A stretch of 55,906 nt of DNA from CAYNFH01 sp964396385 (lineage in GTDB: Bacteria > Armatimonadota > Chthonomonadetes > Chthonomonadales > CAJBBX01), in NCBI GenBank assembly GCA_964396385.1, contig CAYNFH010000012.1, positions 1-55,906 on the forward strand, read 5' to 3'. Under the pieces are notes generated by a model that saw nothing but the letters and a program-made list of their open reading frames with translations, had not been told where the DNA came from and searched no databases. The position numbers were made by a program, and so were the translations under genes. Below are positions 23,766 through 31,218 of the stretch, piece by piece. Position 1 is the first letter of the stretch. Every line of letters begins with the position of its first letter.

Positions 23766-25670
23766 CTATGGTGGCGAGACTTCCAGGCGGATGGCATCGT
23801 ACATGACCTCACCGACGTGGCCGCGCATCTGCTCTTCGCGGGAGGGGAAGAGCTGCGCGTCCAGGTGGCCCAAGGTGATCTCGTTGGCGCCGGGCTTCAG
23901 GAGCACCGCGTCGAACGTAACATACTCCACGCGGTATGTGCTGTCCTGGCCGCCGCTGCGGTAGCCGGCCTCGCCGGATTTGGGCAGGTGGAGCACCGCA
24001 ACCTCCTGCCCGTTCACCTTCACTTGGAGATTGGTGACGCGCCCGCTCACGGGAAGGGTGGAGGCGAAGCCGAGGGTGAGCGTGGCCCCGCCGCACAGAG
24101 GCGACGGAGGACGGGGGACGGAAGACGGACGGGCGCCCGACGGGGCGGGCAGAGCGAACAGGATCCGCCAGAACGGGCGCTTACAGTACCAGGTCCACTG
24201 GGCAAAGTTCCAGTCGGTCTTCTCGCTGCTTTGGCCGATGGTGAAGGTCACGTCGTCCGGGAAGTCCCCCGGGTACCGCATGTAGTTCGCCCAGTGGCGC
24301 ACGTCATCGCCGTTGCGGAACTCCCGGGTGGAACGGTCCGGCGTGCCGATCTGCCAGATCCGCCGGCCGTGCGTAATGGGATGCCACTCGACCGTGTGCA
24401 GATCGGTCGTCCGTCCGGCAGCCACCTCCACGCCCTCCCGCGCGAGCTGCTCGAACTGGTCCGCGCCGTAGGCGTAGAGAGTATAGCGTCCTGGCCGGAC
24501 TTTGGGGATGGAGAACCGGCCCTCGCTATCTGCCTGCGCCCAGAAGAGATAGCCCTTGCCCTGCCGAGGCCAGTCGCCGCCCGGTGCGCCCAGCACCACC
24601 CACGCGCCCGCCGGGCTGCCGCCGTCCGTGAGACGGAGCCGCCCCTCTACCGTCCCGCGCTCCAGAGGGTAGTCCGCCCGCTTCAGCCAGGCGTACGGCC
24701 ACCTCCGCACCTCCTCCTGGGCGCGGCGCTTGGCGTCCGCCCAGAGAGCGTCCACGGAATCCGCGTGGTTCAGGTAGACGAAGCACGGGCCGTACAGCTT
24801 GCTCCACTCCTCGCCAGCGCCAAACTCCAGGCCGCCAGCGCCAAAGTGGCCGCCCTGCAGCATCCAGAGCAGCGTGTTGTCCATGTGGACTGAGAGCTCT
24901 TGCTTCACCGGCCCGCCGTTGACGTACTCGTTGCTGGCGGTGACCATCCATATCCCCACGCCGTGGCCGGCCATGCCGTGGACGTGGTGGTTCGCCTCGA
25001 AGATGGTGTTGTCGTACTTGGTATAGACGGTGCCGTCCTGGAGCAGGAAGGTGGCGTCCATCACCTGCCGCACCACGGGAGAGGTGGGGAACGGCCCCTT
25101 GCGCCGGTCGTCCACTACGTGGTGCGTGTAGAGGCCGGTGCCGGCGGGTCCGCGGATCACGAAGCGGGTCTGACCCAGACCGGCCGCCGGCATCTGCGCG
25201 CCGTGCTGGTACAGGGCGTAGGCGTAGAAGCCCGGCTCCCCGCGCCGCAGCACGTAGTGGATCTCGTTGTAGAAGGGGAACCAGGCGCTCGGCCCGCCTG
25301 CCAGCACGACCTCTGCCGTCTCCGGTCCGCTCTCCGCGAGCCGCGCCGAGCGGAGGTAGCTGACCAGCCGCTGGTATCCGGCGCGCGGGCGGGTGCCGGC
25401 GTCCGGAGGGGCTTCGCGGGGACCGCCGTTGGAGTCGAAGTACATTGCGTCGCCCGGCTTGCCCATCTCCGTGTTGTGCCCCTCGTGCCGGTACCGGATG
25501 GAGGTGATCTCGCCGGTCCTCCGGGAGACCTCCAGCGCCACCGCGCCGTTATCCATGCGGAGGATGTCCGCGTCTTCCGACGCGCGCACGGGCGGCGCTT
25601 GCGCCGCAGCCGCCCGGCCGGACACGAAGACAAGTAGCGCCAGAAGGAGATAGGGGACGCGCGCCCTCAC
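23766..25670 (-). CDS. secreted rhamnogalacturonan lyase (PL4)
   Basis: The 634-residue enzyme starts at GTG overlapping the esterase stop (GTGA) and has a signal peptide (VPYLLLALLVFVSGRAAAAQ). Three PL4 modules are visible. The catalytic beta-sandwich shows YTKYDNTIFEANHHVHG and VKQELSVHMDN, which probably contain the Lys-His pair. A short FnIII-like domain follows (LERGTVEGRLRLTDGGSPAG to RYTLYAYGADQFEQL), then a jelly-roll domain (IWQIGTPDRSTREFRNGDD to the end). It cleaves rhamnogalacturonan I backbones by elimination. In the third module, ALPAPSGARPSSVPRPPSPL is encoded by GGACGGA-like repeat DNA (about 24095-24160). Confidence 0.9.
   Translation of the reverse strand: MRARVPYLLLALLVFVSGRAAAAQAPPVRASEDADILRMDNGAVALEVSRRTGEITSIRYRHEGHNTEMGKPGDAMYFDSNGGPREAPPDAGTRPRAGYQRLVSYLRSARLAESGPETAEVVLAGGPSAWFPFYNEIHYVLRRGEPGFYAYALYQHGAQMPAAGLGQTRFVIRGPAGTGLYTHHVVDDRRKGPFPTSPVVRQVMDATFLLQDGTVYTKYDNTIFEANHHVHGMAGHGVGIWMVTASNEYVNGGPVKQELSVHMDNTLLWMLQGGHFGAGGLEFGAGEEWSKLYGPCFVYLNHADSVDALWADAKRRAQEEVRRWPYAWLKRADYPLERGTVEGRLRLTDGGSPAGAWVVLGAPGGDWPRQGKGYLFWAQADSEGRFSIPKVRPGRYTLYAYGADQFEQLAREGVEVAAGRTTDLHTVEWHPITHGRRIWQIGTPDRSTREFRNGDDVRHWANYMRYPGDFPDDVTFTIGQSSEKTDWNFAQWTWYCKRPFWRILFALPAPSGARPSSVPRPPSPLCGGATLTLGFASTLPVSGRVTNLQVKVNGQEVAVLHLPKSGEAGYRSGGQDSTYRVEYVTFDAVLLKPGANEITLGHLDAQLFPSREEQMRGHVGEVMYDAIRLEVSPP
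24095..24160. repeat. GACGGAGGACGG-type repeat inside the PL4 gene
   Basis: GGCGACGGAGGACGGGGGAC, GGAAGACGG and GACGGGCGCCCGACGGG lie in frame within the third module. The words match those at 43856 and 46041, without a clear CCGGAATCCGG core. Confidence 0.6.
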
Positions 25671-26479
25671 TTGCCCAGGGCCGGGCTGCCTGCGCCGGCG
25701 TCTGCCGTCAGAAAGAGCCTGAGCGGACAATCGTGACGAGCTCTGAGTCCCTCGGCGGCACCGCGCGCGGTGAGCTCCGCCCCGGCCGGCGTGGTGTGCG
25801 TATGGTCGGTGGGGCCAAAGTAGAGGGCCCGCACCTTCTCCTGGCCCTCCTCTTCGTAGTGGCGCGCAACGATGTCGTTCAGATCGATGAAGAACGCCCC
25901 CTCCGCCCGCGCCGCCTCTGCCGCCCACTTACCGTAGTCGTTGGATGCGCGGGCGACCTTGCCGTCCCTCCAGATGTTGCGCGGCACCGGCGAGAGGACA
26001 ATGGCGGTCGCACCCATTGCCTTGGCTTCATGGACGTACTGCCGGATGTACCAGCCGTAGGTGTGCACGGCCTCGTGCGCTCCGGTGGCGGCCACAATAA
26101 CATCCTGCGTTTCGTCGCCGCTGCCCTTGACGGAGGCGCGCGCCCGTCCCTCCGTCATCGAGCCACCGTCGTTGTGGCCGAACTGCATCATGACGAAGTC
26201 CCCGGGCTTGAGCTCCGCAAGAACCCGGTCCCACAGCCCCTCCGTTCGGTAGGTCCGGCTGCTGCGGCCCCCTCGGGCGCGGTTCTCCACCCGGATCCGG
26301 ACGGGATCGAACATACGCGCGAACGGGTCGCCCCATCCCTGCTGGTCGGGAGTGCCGTTCTTGATGGTCGAATCGCCGATCAGGAAGAGCGTGGGGAGCG
26401 GCGTTGGAGCCTGGGTGGACTGGAGGCGTCCACCCAGGCCAAGTCCTACCAACGGTGCTAATACTAGCAGGAGCCCCAT
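25667..26479 (-). CDS. rhamnogalacturonan acetylesterase (CE12, SGNH fold)
   Basis: The 270-residue enzyme has an N-terminal hydrophobic signal (GLLLVLAPLVGLGLGGRLQ) and the SGNH blocks: LFLIGDSTIKNG (Ser), ENRARGGRSSRTY (Gly), MMQFGHNDGG (Asn) and a C-terminal PTDHTHTTPAGAEL (Asp, His). This pattern is that of RhgT/RgaE, which remove acetyl groups from rhamnogalacturonan I so that the PL4 lyase can act. Its ATG shares one base with the pseudopilin stop, and its stop overlaps the PL4 start, so all three are translated together. Confidence 0.92.
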   Translation of the reverse strand: MGLLLVLAPLVGLGLGGRLQSTQAPTPLPTLFLIGDSTIKNGTPDQQGWGDPFARMFDPVRIRVENRARGGRSSRTYRTEGLWDRVLAELKPGDFVMMQFGHNDGGSMTEGRARASVKGSGDETQDVIVAATGAHEAVHTYGWYIRQYVHEAKAMGATAIVLSPVPRNIWRDGKVARASNDYGKWAAEAARAEGAFFIDLNDIVARHYEEEGQEKVRALYFGPTDHTHTTPAGAELTARGAAEGLRARHDCPLRLFLTADAGAGSPALGK

Positions 26480-27324
26480 CAGTCGTCCTGGGAGCTCCAG
26501 CGATAGAAGATATTCTTGCCGCCCACCCTGTGCGTGGCCGCCACCTTGTCGACTGTCTCACTCTTGGCGTGGCCGTCGCAGAACGTGATGTTCCCCTGCC
26601 CCATGTGCCGCCCGAAGAACTGGTAGCGGCGGAGCACACTGTCCTGGTAGCCGAAGTAGGGGATCGCCGCCCTGGTGTCCATGTGGAAGCTGTTGCCGTC
26701 GGCGCCTGTGACGTTGGGGTAGGTCTTGAAGGGCTGGAGCGGGAGGGTGGGGTTGGCGGCCCGGTAGTACCAGTAGATCATGTCGTCGATGGTGGAGGGG
26801 CCTTCGACCAGAAAGATGGTGTCGGCCGGGCTCCCGATGGCGGCGAGCGGCTGCCCGGCGGCGCCCTGCAGCGGACCGCCTACGTCGTACGCCTGATTGA
26901 TCAGGTAGCTTCCGCCGGGCGTGCTGATCCCCTTGCCGCGCTTGGGGTTGGTGAAGCTTACATACTTCTTGCCGGAATCGCTGGGGCAGTTGAAGATGGC
27001 TTCGTTCTTCACATAGGGCTCGAGAACGTCATTCCACTTGGGATTCCGGAGGTCATTGATAGAATACTGCGGGTAGTAGTCGAACGCGGCGGCGGGCAGC
27101 GTTTCATCATAGTCCTGCGCATATATCATGAGCCCGGTCCCGATCTGGCGGCAGTTGGACAGGCAGGCCGTCTTTCGGGCCGCCTCCCGCGCCTGCGAGA
27201 ACACCGGGAACAGAATGGCTGCTAGTATGGCGATGATTGCAATCACTACGAGCAGCTCGATCAGGGTGAAGCCGCCCGTCCGGCAGTCCCGGCAGGGCGC
27301 GTCTTCCACAGCAACGCGTACCAT
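26479..27324 (-). CDS. type II pseudopilin-like protein (DUF1559/H-X9-DG family) of the rhamnogalacturonan operon
   Basis: The 281-residue protein has a 17-residue leader (MVRVAVEDAPCRDCRTG) before the prepilin signature FTLIELLVVIAIIAILAAI and LFPVFSQAREAARK. The C-terminus carries RHMGQGNITFCDGHAKSE, the H-x-DG motif. AGGAG stands seven bases before the ATG. It is the first gene after a doubly operated LacI promoter and is coupled by a one-base overlap to the acetylesterase. This mirrors the pseudopilin-GH28 pair at 15121-17240, pointing to a cognate role in handling the secreted enzymes. Confidence 0.92.
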   Translation of the reverse strand: MVRVAVEDAPCRDCRTGGFTLIELLVVIAIIAILAAILFPVFSQAREAARKTACLSNCRQIGTGLMIYAQDYDETLPAAAFDYYPQYSINDLRNPKWNDVLEPYVKNEAIFNCPSDSGKKYVSFTNPKRGKGISTPGGSYLINQAYDVGGPLQGAAGQPLAAIGSPADTIFLVEGPSTIDDMIYWYYRAANPTLPLQPFKTYPNVTGADGNSFHMDTRAAIPYFGYQDSVLRRYQFFGRHMGQGNITFCDGHAKSETVDKVAATHRVGGKNIFYRWSSQDD

Positions 27325-27382
27325 GGTCTTCTCCTTTGAAACGGCAGGATCACAAAGAGAGCGGTGCACCGGATGCCGATTT

Positions 27383-27396
27383 GTAAACCGGTTTGC
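27383..27396. promoter_or_regulatory. LacI operator at the start point
   Basis: GTAAACCGGTTTGC lies at the expected transcription start of the pseudopilin-CE12-PL4 operon, downstream of TATATT. An identical 14-mer lies 43 bp away, about four helical turns. Confidence 0.8.
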
Positions 27397-27401
27397 GGAC
27401 C

Positions 27402-27430
27402 AATATAACAGCTTTCAGAGCTTTTGTAAA
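27402..27430 (-). promoter_or_regulatory. promoter of the pseudopilin-CE12-PL4 operon
   Basis: On the minus strand, TTTACA (27430-27425) and TATATT (27407-27402) are 17 bases apart. The -35 box is part of the upstream operator. Confidence 0.75.
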
Positions 27431-27439
27431 CCGGTTTGC
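27426..27439. promoter_or_regulatory. LacI operator over the -35 box
   Basis: This is a second exact GTAAACCGGTTTGC. It covers the -35 hexamer. Dual occupancy with 27383-27396 would give tight repression or looping. Confidence 0.8.
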
Positions 27440-27467
27440 GGGGTGAGGTCCTGGGAAAGGGACGGCG

Positions 27468-30077
27468 CTAAAACTGACCCGCCCGCATCCTGGTCATCGG
27501 CGTGAGGGTTACGGGTCCCAGGAGTCCGGACGCTCGGACAGGCCATCCGGAGGCATCGAACGGCTTGTAGTCGATGTTGACAAAGTTGATGTCGTGGAAT
27601 ATGCGCCAGGGGACGTTGCGCCGGTCCATGTCCCGGATGCGGTTGGCAGGGGCGTTGGTCACCTCCACCTCCAGCACGTTTCCTGCCGGCTTGAGCCGGG
27701 GCAGAGGAATCCGGTAGGGCGGCCCGATCAGCGTGCCGAGAGAGTGCCCGTTCAGACTCACCCGGGCGCTCTCGCGCACGTCGCCCAGGTCCAGCATCCA
27801 GGCGCCGGCGCCCTGCAACGGCGCGTTGAAGGTGAGCGTGTATCGCGCGGTGCCGGCGAACCGCTCCGCTTCCGGGTCAGGCTCGGCGGTCCAGGAGCCC
27901 AGTGCGGTAGCGTCGTAGGCCTTCGGCAGCACGGGGCCTCCTTCCACGAATTGGACGCGCCAGCGACCATCGAGCGGGACAGGCGGTCCGGCGGCCCTCC
28001 AGTAGCTCCACTCAGGCCCTTTGGGCGCGGCGCCGGCCAGCGCCCGCAGGATCACCGATTCCCCCGGCGCGAGGTGAAGATAGACCTGAAGCTTCTCGCC
28101 GTGCCCGGGCCGAACTTCCGCCACCCCGGTGCGGCCGGTCATCGGGTCCATCAGCACGGCGGACCGCGCCGGAACGGCCAACTCCACCCATCCGTTCAGC
28201 GCGGCGCTCCGCTGGTTCACCAGCAGGTAGCTCCATCCTCCCGCGTACGCGCGGCGGATGAACATCAATTCATTCACGGCGGTCAAGAGCTCCTGACGGA
28301 CCCCCGCCGCACCCAGCAGCGCCCCCGCGTCCGGCCCCGCCAGTATGCGCCCGCGGCCCAGCTCTGCCCGCTCGATGCCCGGCAGGCCCCGCAGGTCGGC
28401 GTCCTTGAGAACAATCCGCGCCTCCAGCGCGTGGAGCGCCCGGCGACGCTCCTCCAGGTTTGCGAGGCCGGGCACGTCCCGGGGCGGAAATCCCTCAAAG
28501 AGTACCGTGCCGCCCGCTTCCGCAATCCGCAGCAAGGAGCGCAGAGTCTCCAGCGGCATGAACCGGCACGGAGGGACCAGGACAACCCGGTACGTGCCGC
28601 CAGCCATCCGGATGGCGGCATCCTTGACCTCGGCAGTCAGAAGCTGCCGGTCCGACACGTAGTCGAACGCGAAGCCGTTGTCCCAGAGCATCCGGGCGGT
28701 GTAGCCTACGGGTTGGCTCTCCAGCCAGCGGCCCTCGATGGTCAGCCCAAAGACTTTTGGCTGCTCTTGCCAGAGGTCGTGCAGCGGCCAGTAGAGCAGC
28801 ACGTCATTGTCCGGCCGCCCGCTCTGGAGCACCGATTGGCAGCGTGTGACGTACGCGTTCAGGACCGGGAAGTCCCGCCAGAGGGGATGGCCCGGCTGGA
28901 AGTGCGTGGAGGCGTAGAAGAGCCAGCCCGGCCAGGCCGCGTCTGACGGGGAGTACGCCGTCCCGTGGTAGACGACGTGGTTGATGCCGGACAGGAGCAG
29001 CCGGTCGATCACGCGCTTGGCCTGCGCCAGCGTCTCCGTGAAGTGCTCGCTCATCCAGGTGCAGGTCTCGGAGGAGGCGAGCGGCTTGCCCAGGACGTGC
29101 GCGGCGGAGGAGGCGAACTTGCTCATGCGAGGATCTCCGATACCGCGGAACACCTCCGTCTCAGGGATGTCCGCGGCCCCGTAGAGGTCGAGCAGGTTGC
29201 CGGGCGAGCCGTGTGCCTGGTTCCGGCTCAGGCTGCCGTGGGAGTGTGCCCAGACCGTCCAGGGCTCCGTGAAGTTCTCCAGCAGCATGTCGGAGATAGT
29301 CTCGCGGTAGTCCGTGCGGACGCGCGCCACCTCGTCCGGATCGCCCTCTCCGGCCAGCGCCGCCAGATGATCGCCCAGGTCGTAGCCGCGCCGGGCGCGG
29401 AACTCGTCGAGCAGGAGCGGCGCCCAATCGGCGGCGTACTCGAAAGAGTCGTGGAACTGGCAGCGGATGGCCCCGGGAGGCAGAGGCGCGAGGGCGGCGT
29501 CGAAGCGGGGCAGATAGTGCGCCAGCGATTCCCGCGAGAAGGGGTTGATGCAGCGGCCCTCCCCGCCCGGGGCGGCGCGCTTTACCTTCCGGCCGGACCA
29601 CCGAATGCGCGCTTTGTATCTGCCGTCCACCATCTCGATGACCAGCATGTCGAGGGAATCCTCCTCCGTCACCTGCGGACCGCCAAACGGCCAGCCGGTG
29701 CCGGTAGCCATGTCTACGCCCATGTCCAGCCGGTGCGCCTCCGCCACCGTGTAGCGCAGCATCTCCATCCACTGCGGCGAGAGGTAGGGGATGTCTCGCG
29801 CCTCCTGCCCCCGCACGCCGTAGATGGGCGTGATCTCCATGCCGCCGAGCCCGGCCTGCCGATAGGTCTCGAGGAGCCTGGTGAGATTGGCCTTACCCAC
29901 CGCGCTGCCGAGCCACCACCAGCGTGTCCACGGCCGCATCTGCCGCTGGACGCGCGGCCACCGCAGGGCGGAAGACCCGGGAGGAGGTGAGGACGCGTCC
30001 GAGGGACGGATCGAGGTCGAGCGCGAACCTGTGGCCGCGAGCACCGCCAGAAGCGCCATGCCGAAGCAGCCCGGCAT
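27468..30077 (-). CDS. secreted alpha-L-rhamnosidase-like glycosidase (GH106)
   Basis: The 869-residue protein has a signal-like N-terminus (CFGMALLAVLAATGS). The GH106 catalytic domain shows RPWTRWWWLGSAV, AGLGGMEITPIYGVRG and MGVDMATGTGWPFGGPQVT. Middle modules follow (PLASSETCTWMSEHFTETL, HVVYHGTAYSPSDAAWPGW). A C-terminal beta-sandwich ends with VSLNGHSLGTLIGPPYRIP. GH106 enzymes release terminal alpha-L-rhamnose, for example from rhamnogalacturonan II or side chains. It begins one base after the LacI stop, so repressor and enzyme are co-transcribed from the autoregulated promoter at 31176-31204. Confidence 0.88.
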   Translation of the reverse strand: MPGCFGMALLAVLAATGSRSTSIRPSDASSPPPGSSALRWPRVQRQMRPWTRWWWLGSAVGKANLTRLLETYRQAGLGGMEITPIYGVRGQEARDIPYLSPQWMEMLRYTVAEAHRLDMGVDMATGTGWPFGGPQVTEEDSLDMLVIEMVDGRYKARIRWSGRKVKRAAPGGEGRCINPFSRESLAHYLPRFDAALAPLPPGAIRCQFHDSFEYAADWAPLLLDEFRARRGYDLGDHLAALAGEGDPDEVARVRTDYRETISDMLLENFTEPWTVWAHSHGSLSRNQAHGSPGNLLDLYGAADIPETEVFRGIGDPRMSKFASSAAHVLGKPLASSETCTWMSEHFTETLAQAKRVIDRLLLSGINHVVYHGTAYSPSDAAWPGWLFYASTHFQPGHPLWRDFPVLNAYVTRCQSVLQSGRPDNDVLLYWPLHDLWQEQPKVFGLTIEGRWLESQPVGYTARMLWDNGFAFDYVSDRQLLTAEVKDAAIRMAGGTYRVVLVPPCRFMPLETLRSLLRIAEAGGTVLFEGFPPRDVPGLANLEERRRALHALEARIVLKDADLRGLPGIERAELGRGRILAGPDAGALLGAAGVRQELLTAVNELMFIRRAYAGGWSYLLVNQRSAALNGWVELAVPARSAVLMDPMTGRTGVAEVRPGHGEKLQVYLHLAPGESVILRALAGAAPKGPEWSYWRAAGPPVPLDGRWRVQFVEGGPVLPKAYDATALGSWTAEPDPEAERFAGTARYTLTFNAPLQGAGAWMLDLGDVRESARVSLNGHSLGTLIGPPYRIPLPRLKPAGNVLEVEVTNAPANRIRDMDRRNVPWRIFHDINFVNIDYKPFDASGWPVRASGLLGPVTLTPMTRMRAGQF

Positions 30078-30078
30078 C

Positions 30079-31137
30079 TCAGCTCGCGGGCGGGGCGCCC
30101 GCGCTCTCGCGCTCCACCAGGTCGCCCTTGAGGATTACCCTGCGCGGCGGCGCGTCCCCGCCCTCTAGCCGGTACAGGACCATCTTGACCACCGCCTCCG
30201 CGATCCGCTCCACCGGCTGCGATACGGAAGTCAGCGGAACGGGGCAGTAGGCCGCGACCGGCTGGTTGTCGTGGCTCACGATACTCACGTCCTGCGGTAC
30301 GCGCAGCCCCGTGCGCATGATCTCCACCATGAAGGCGAGCGCCACGTAATCGTTCACGATGCAGAGACCCGTGGGCCGCTCCCTTAAACGCAGGAAGCGG
30401 CGCGCCATCTCCGCGCCGCCTTGTTCATAAGTCGGGATAGCGAACAGCCACTCCTCGCGCAGAAGCGCGCCGAACTCCTGCAGCGCCCGCCGGAAGCCCT
30501 GGAGCCGCAGAGTCTGCGGCGCGTTCGGCGTATGCGCGGCCCAGGGCGCCGTGCTGGACATGGCGATGCCGATGCGCCGGTGTCCCCGCTCCAGCAGGTA
30601 GCGCGCCGCCTGGTACGCGTTGTCCTCCCGGTCGAACACGACCTGGTCGCAGTCCAGAGGGACCGGCACATCGTAGGTCGCCAGTATCCCGCCATCCCTC
30701 CGGTAGGCCTCCAGCTCCTCATACACGTGCGACTCCAGCATCTGGCACGCGCAGATAATGGCGCGCGGTCGCTGGCGGCAGAGCTGCCTCACCTGCGCCA
30801 CCTGCGCCTGTCCCTCGTCGGCCGCAGAGTCGTAACCGGCGTAGATGGGGACTTCCAGGGCCCGGGCGTTGAGCTGCTTCTGGATGAGAAGGATCTTCTC
30901 GGTGGTCAGTCCAACGTCGAGGGAGCCGCTGAAGAGGCAGACGACGGAGTTCCGCCGGCCCTGCGCGAGCCGCTGGGCTAGAGGGTTGGGCTCATATCCC
31001 ATCTCCAGCGCGACGGCGAGCACGCGGGCGCGCGTTGCCGCGGCCACGTTGCCTTTGCCGGAGAGCGCGAGCGACACGGTGGACTTGTGCATCCCGAGCG
31101 CTTGCGCAACGTCGTAGATGGTGGGAGAACGCTGCAT
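30079..31137 (-). CDS. LacI family repressor of the rhamnogalacturonan locus
   Basis: The 352-residue repressor has an N-terminal helix-turn-helix (TIYDVAQALGMHKSTVSLAL, SGKGNVAAATRARV, EMGYEPNPLAQRLAQGRR) and a sensor domain (VVCLFSGSLDVGL, HRRIGIAMSSTAP, PTGLCIVNDYVALAFMVE, DVSIVSHDNQPVAAYCP). Three GTAAACCGGTT(T/C)GC sites at its own promoter and at the pseudopilin promoter define a small regulon covering GH106, pseudopilin, CE12 and PL4. The likely inducer is a rhamnose- or uronate-containing fragment, from context only. Confidence 0.92.
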   Translation of the reverse strand: MQRSPTIYDVAQALGMHKSTVSLALSGKGNVAAATRARVLAVALEMGYEPNPLAQRLAQGRRNSVVCLFSGSLDVGLTTEKILLIQKQLNARALEVPIYAGYDSAADEGQAQVAQVRQLCRQRPRAIICACQMLESHVYEELEAYRRDGGILATYDVPVPLDCDQVVFDREDNAYQAARYLLERGHRRIGIAMSSTAPWAAHTPNAPQTLRLQGFRRALQEFGALLREEWLFAIPTYEQGGAEMARRFLRLRERPTGLCIVNDYVALAFMVEIMRTGLRVPQDVSIVSHDNQPVAAYCPVPLTSVSQPVERIAEAVVKMVLYRLEGGDAPPRRVILKGDLVERESAGAPPAS

Positions 31138-31175
31138 GGCTTTCAGCGGGAGGTTGGTGTCCTCCCGCCGAGGCC

Positions 31176-31204
31176 ATTATAGCGGATTCCAGTCCTGCCG
31201 TAAA
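31176..31204 (-). promoter_or_regulatory. promoter of the LacI-GH106 operon
   Basis: On the minus strand, TTTACG (31204-31199) and a perfect TATAAT (31181-31176) are 17 bases apart. The -35 box lies inside the operator at 31200-31213, as at 27426. Confidence 0.78.
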
Positions 31205-31213
31205 CCGGTTCGC
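31200..31213. promoter_or_regulatory. LacI operator, autoregulatory
   Basis: GTAAACCGGTTCGC differs from the two sites at 27383 and 27426 by one base and has the same position relative to the -35 box. Confidence 0.78.
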
Positions 31214-31218
31214 GCGCG

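Noticed and set aside
25671..25928. Upstream extension of the PL4 frame
   Set aside because: It overlaps the acetylesterase catalytic His region in another register; the GTG at 25670 gives a clean signal peptide.
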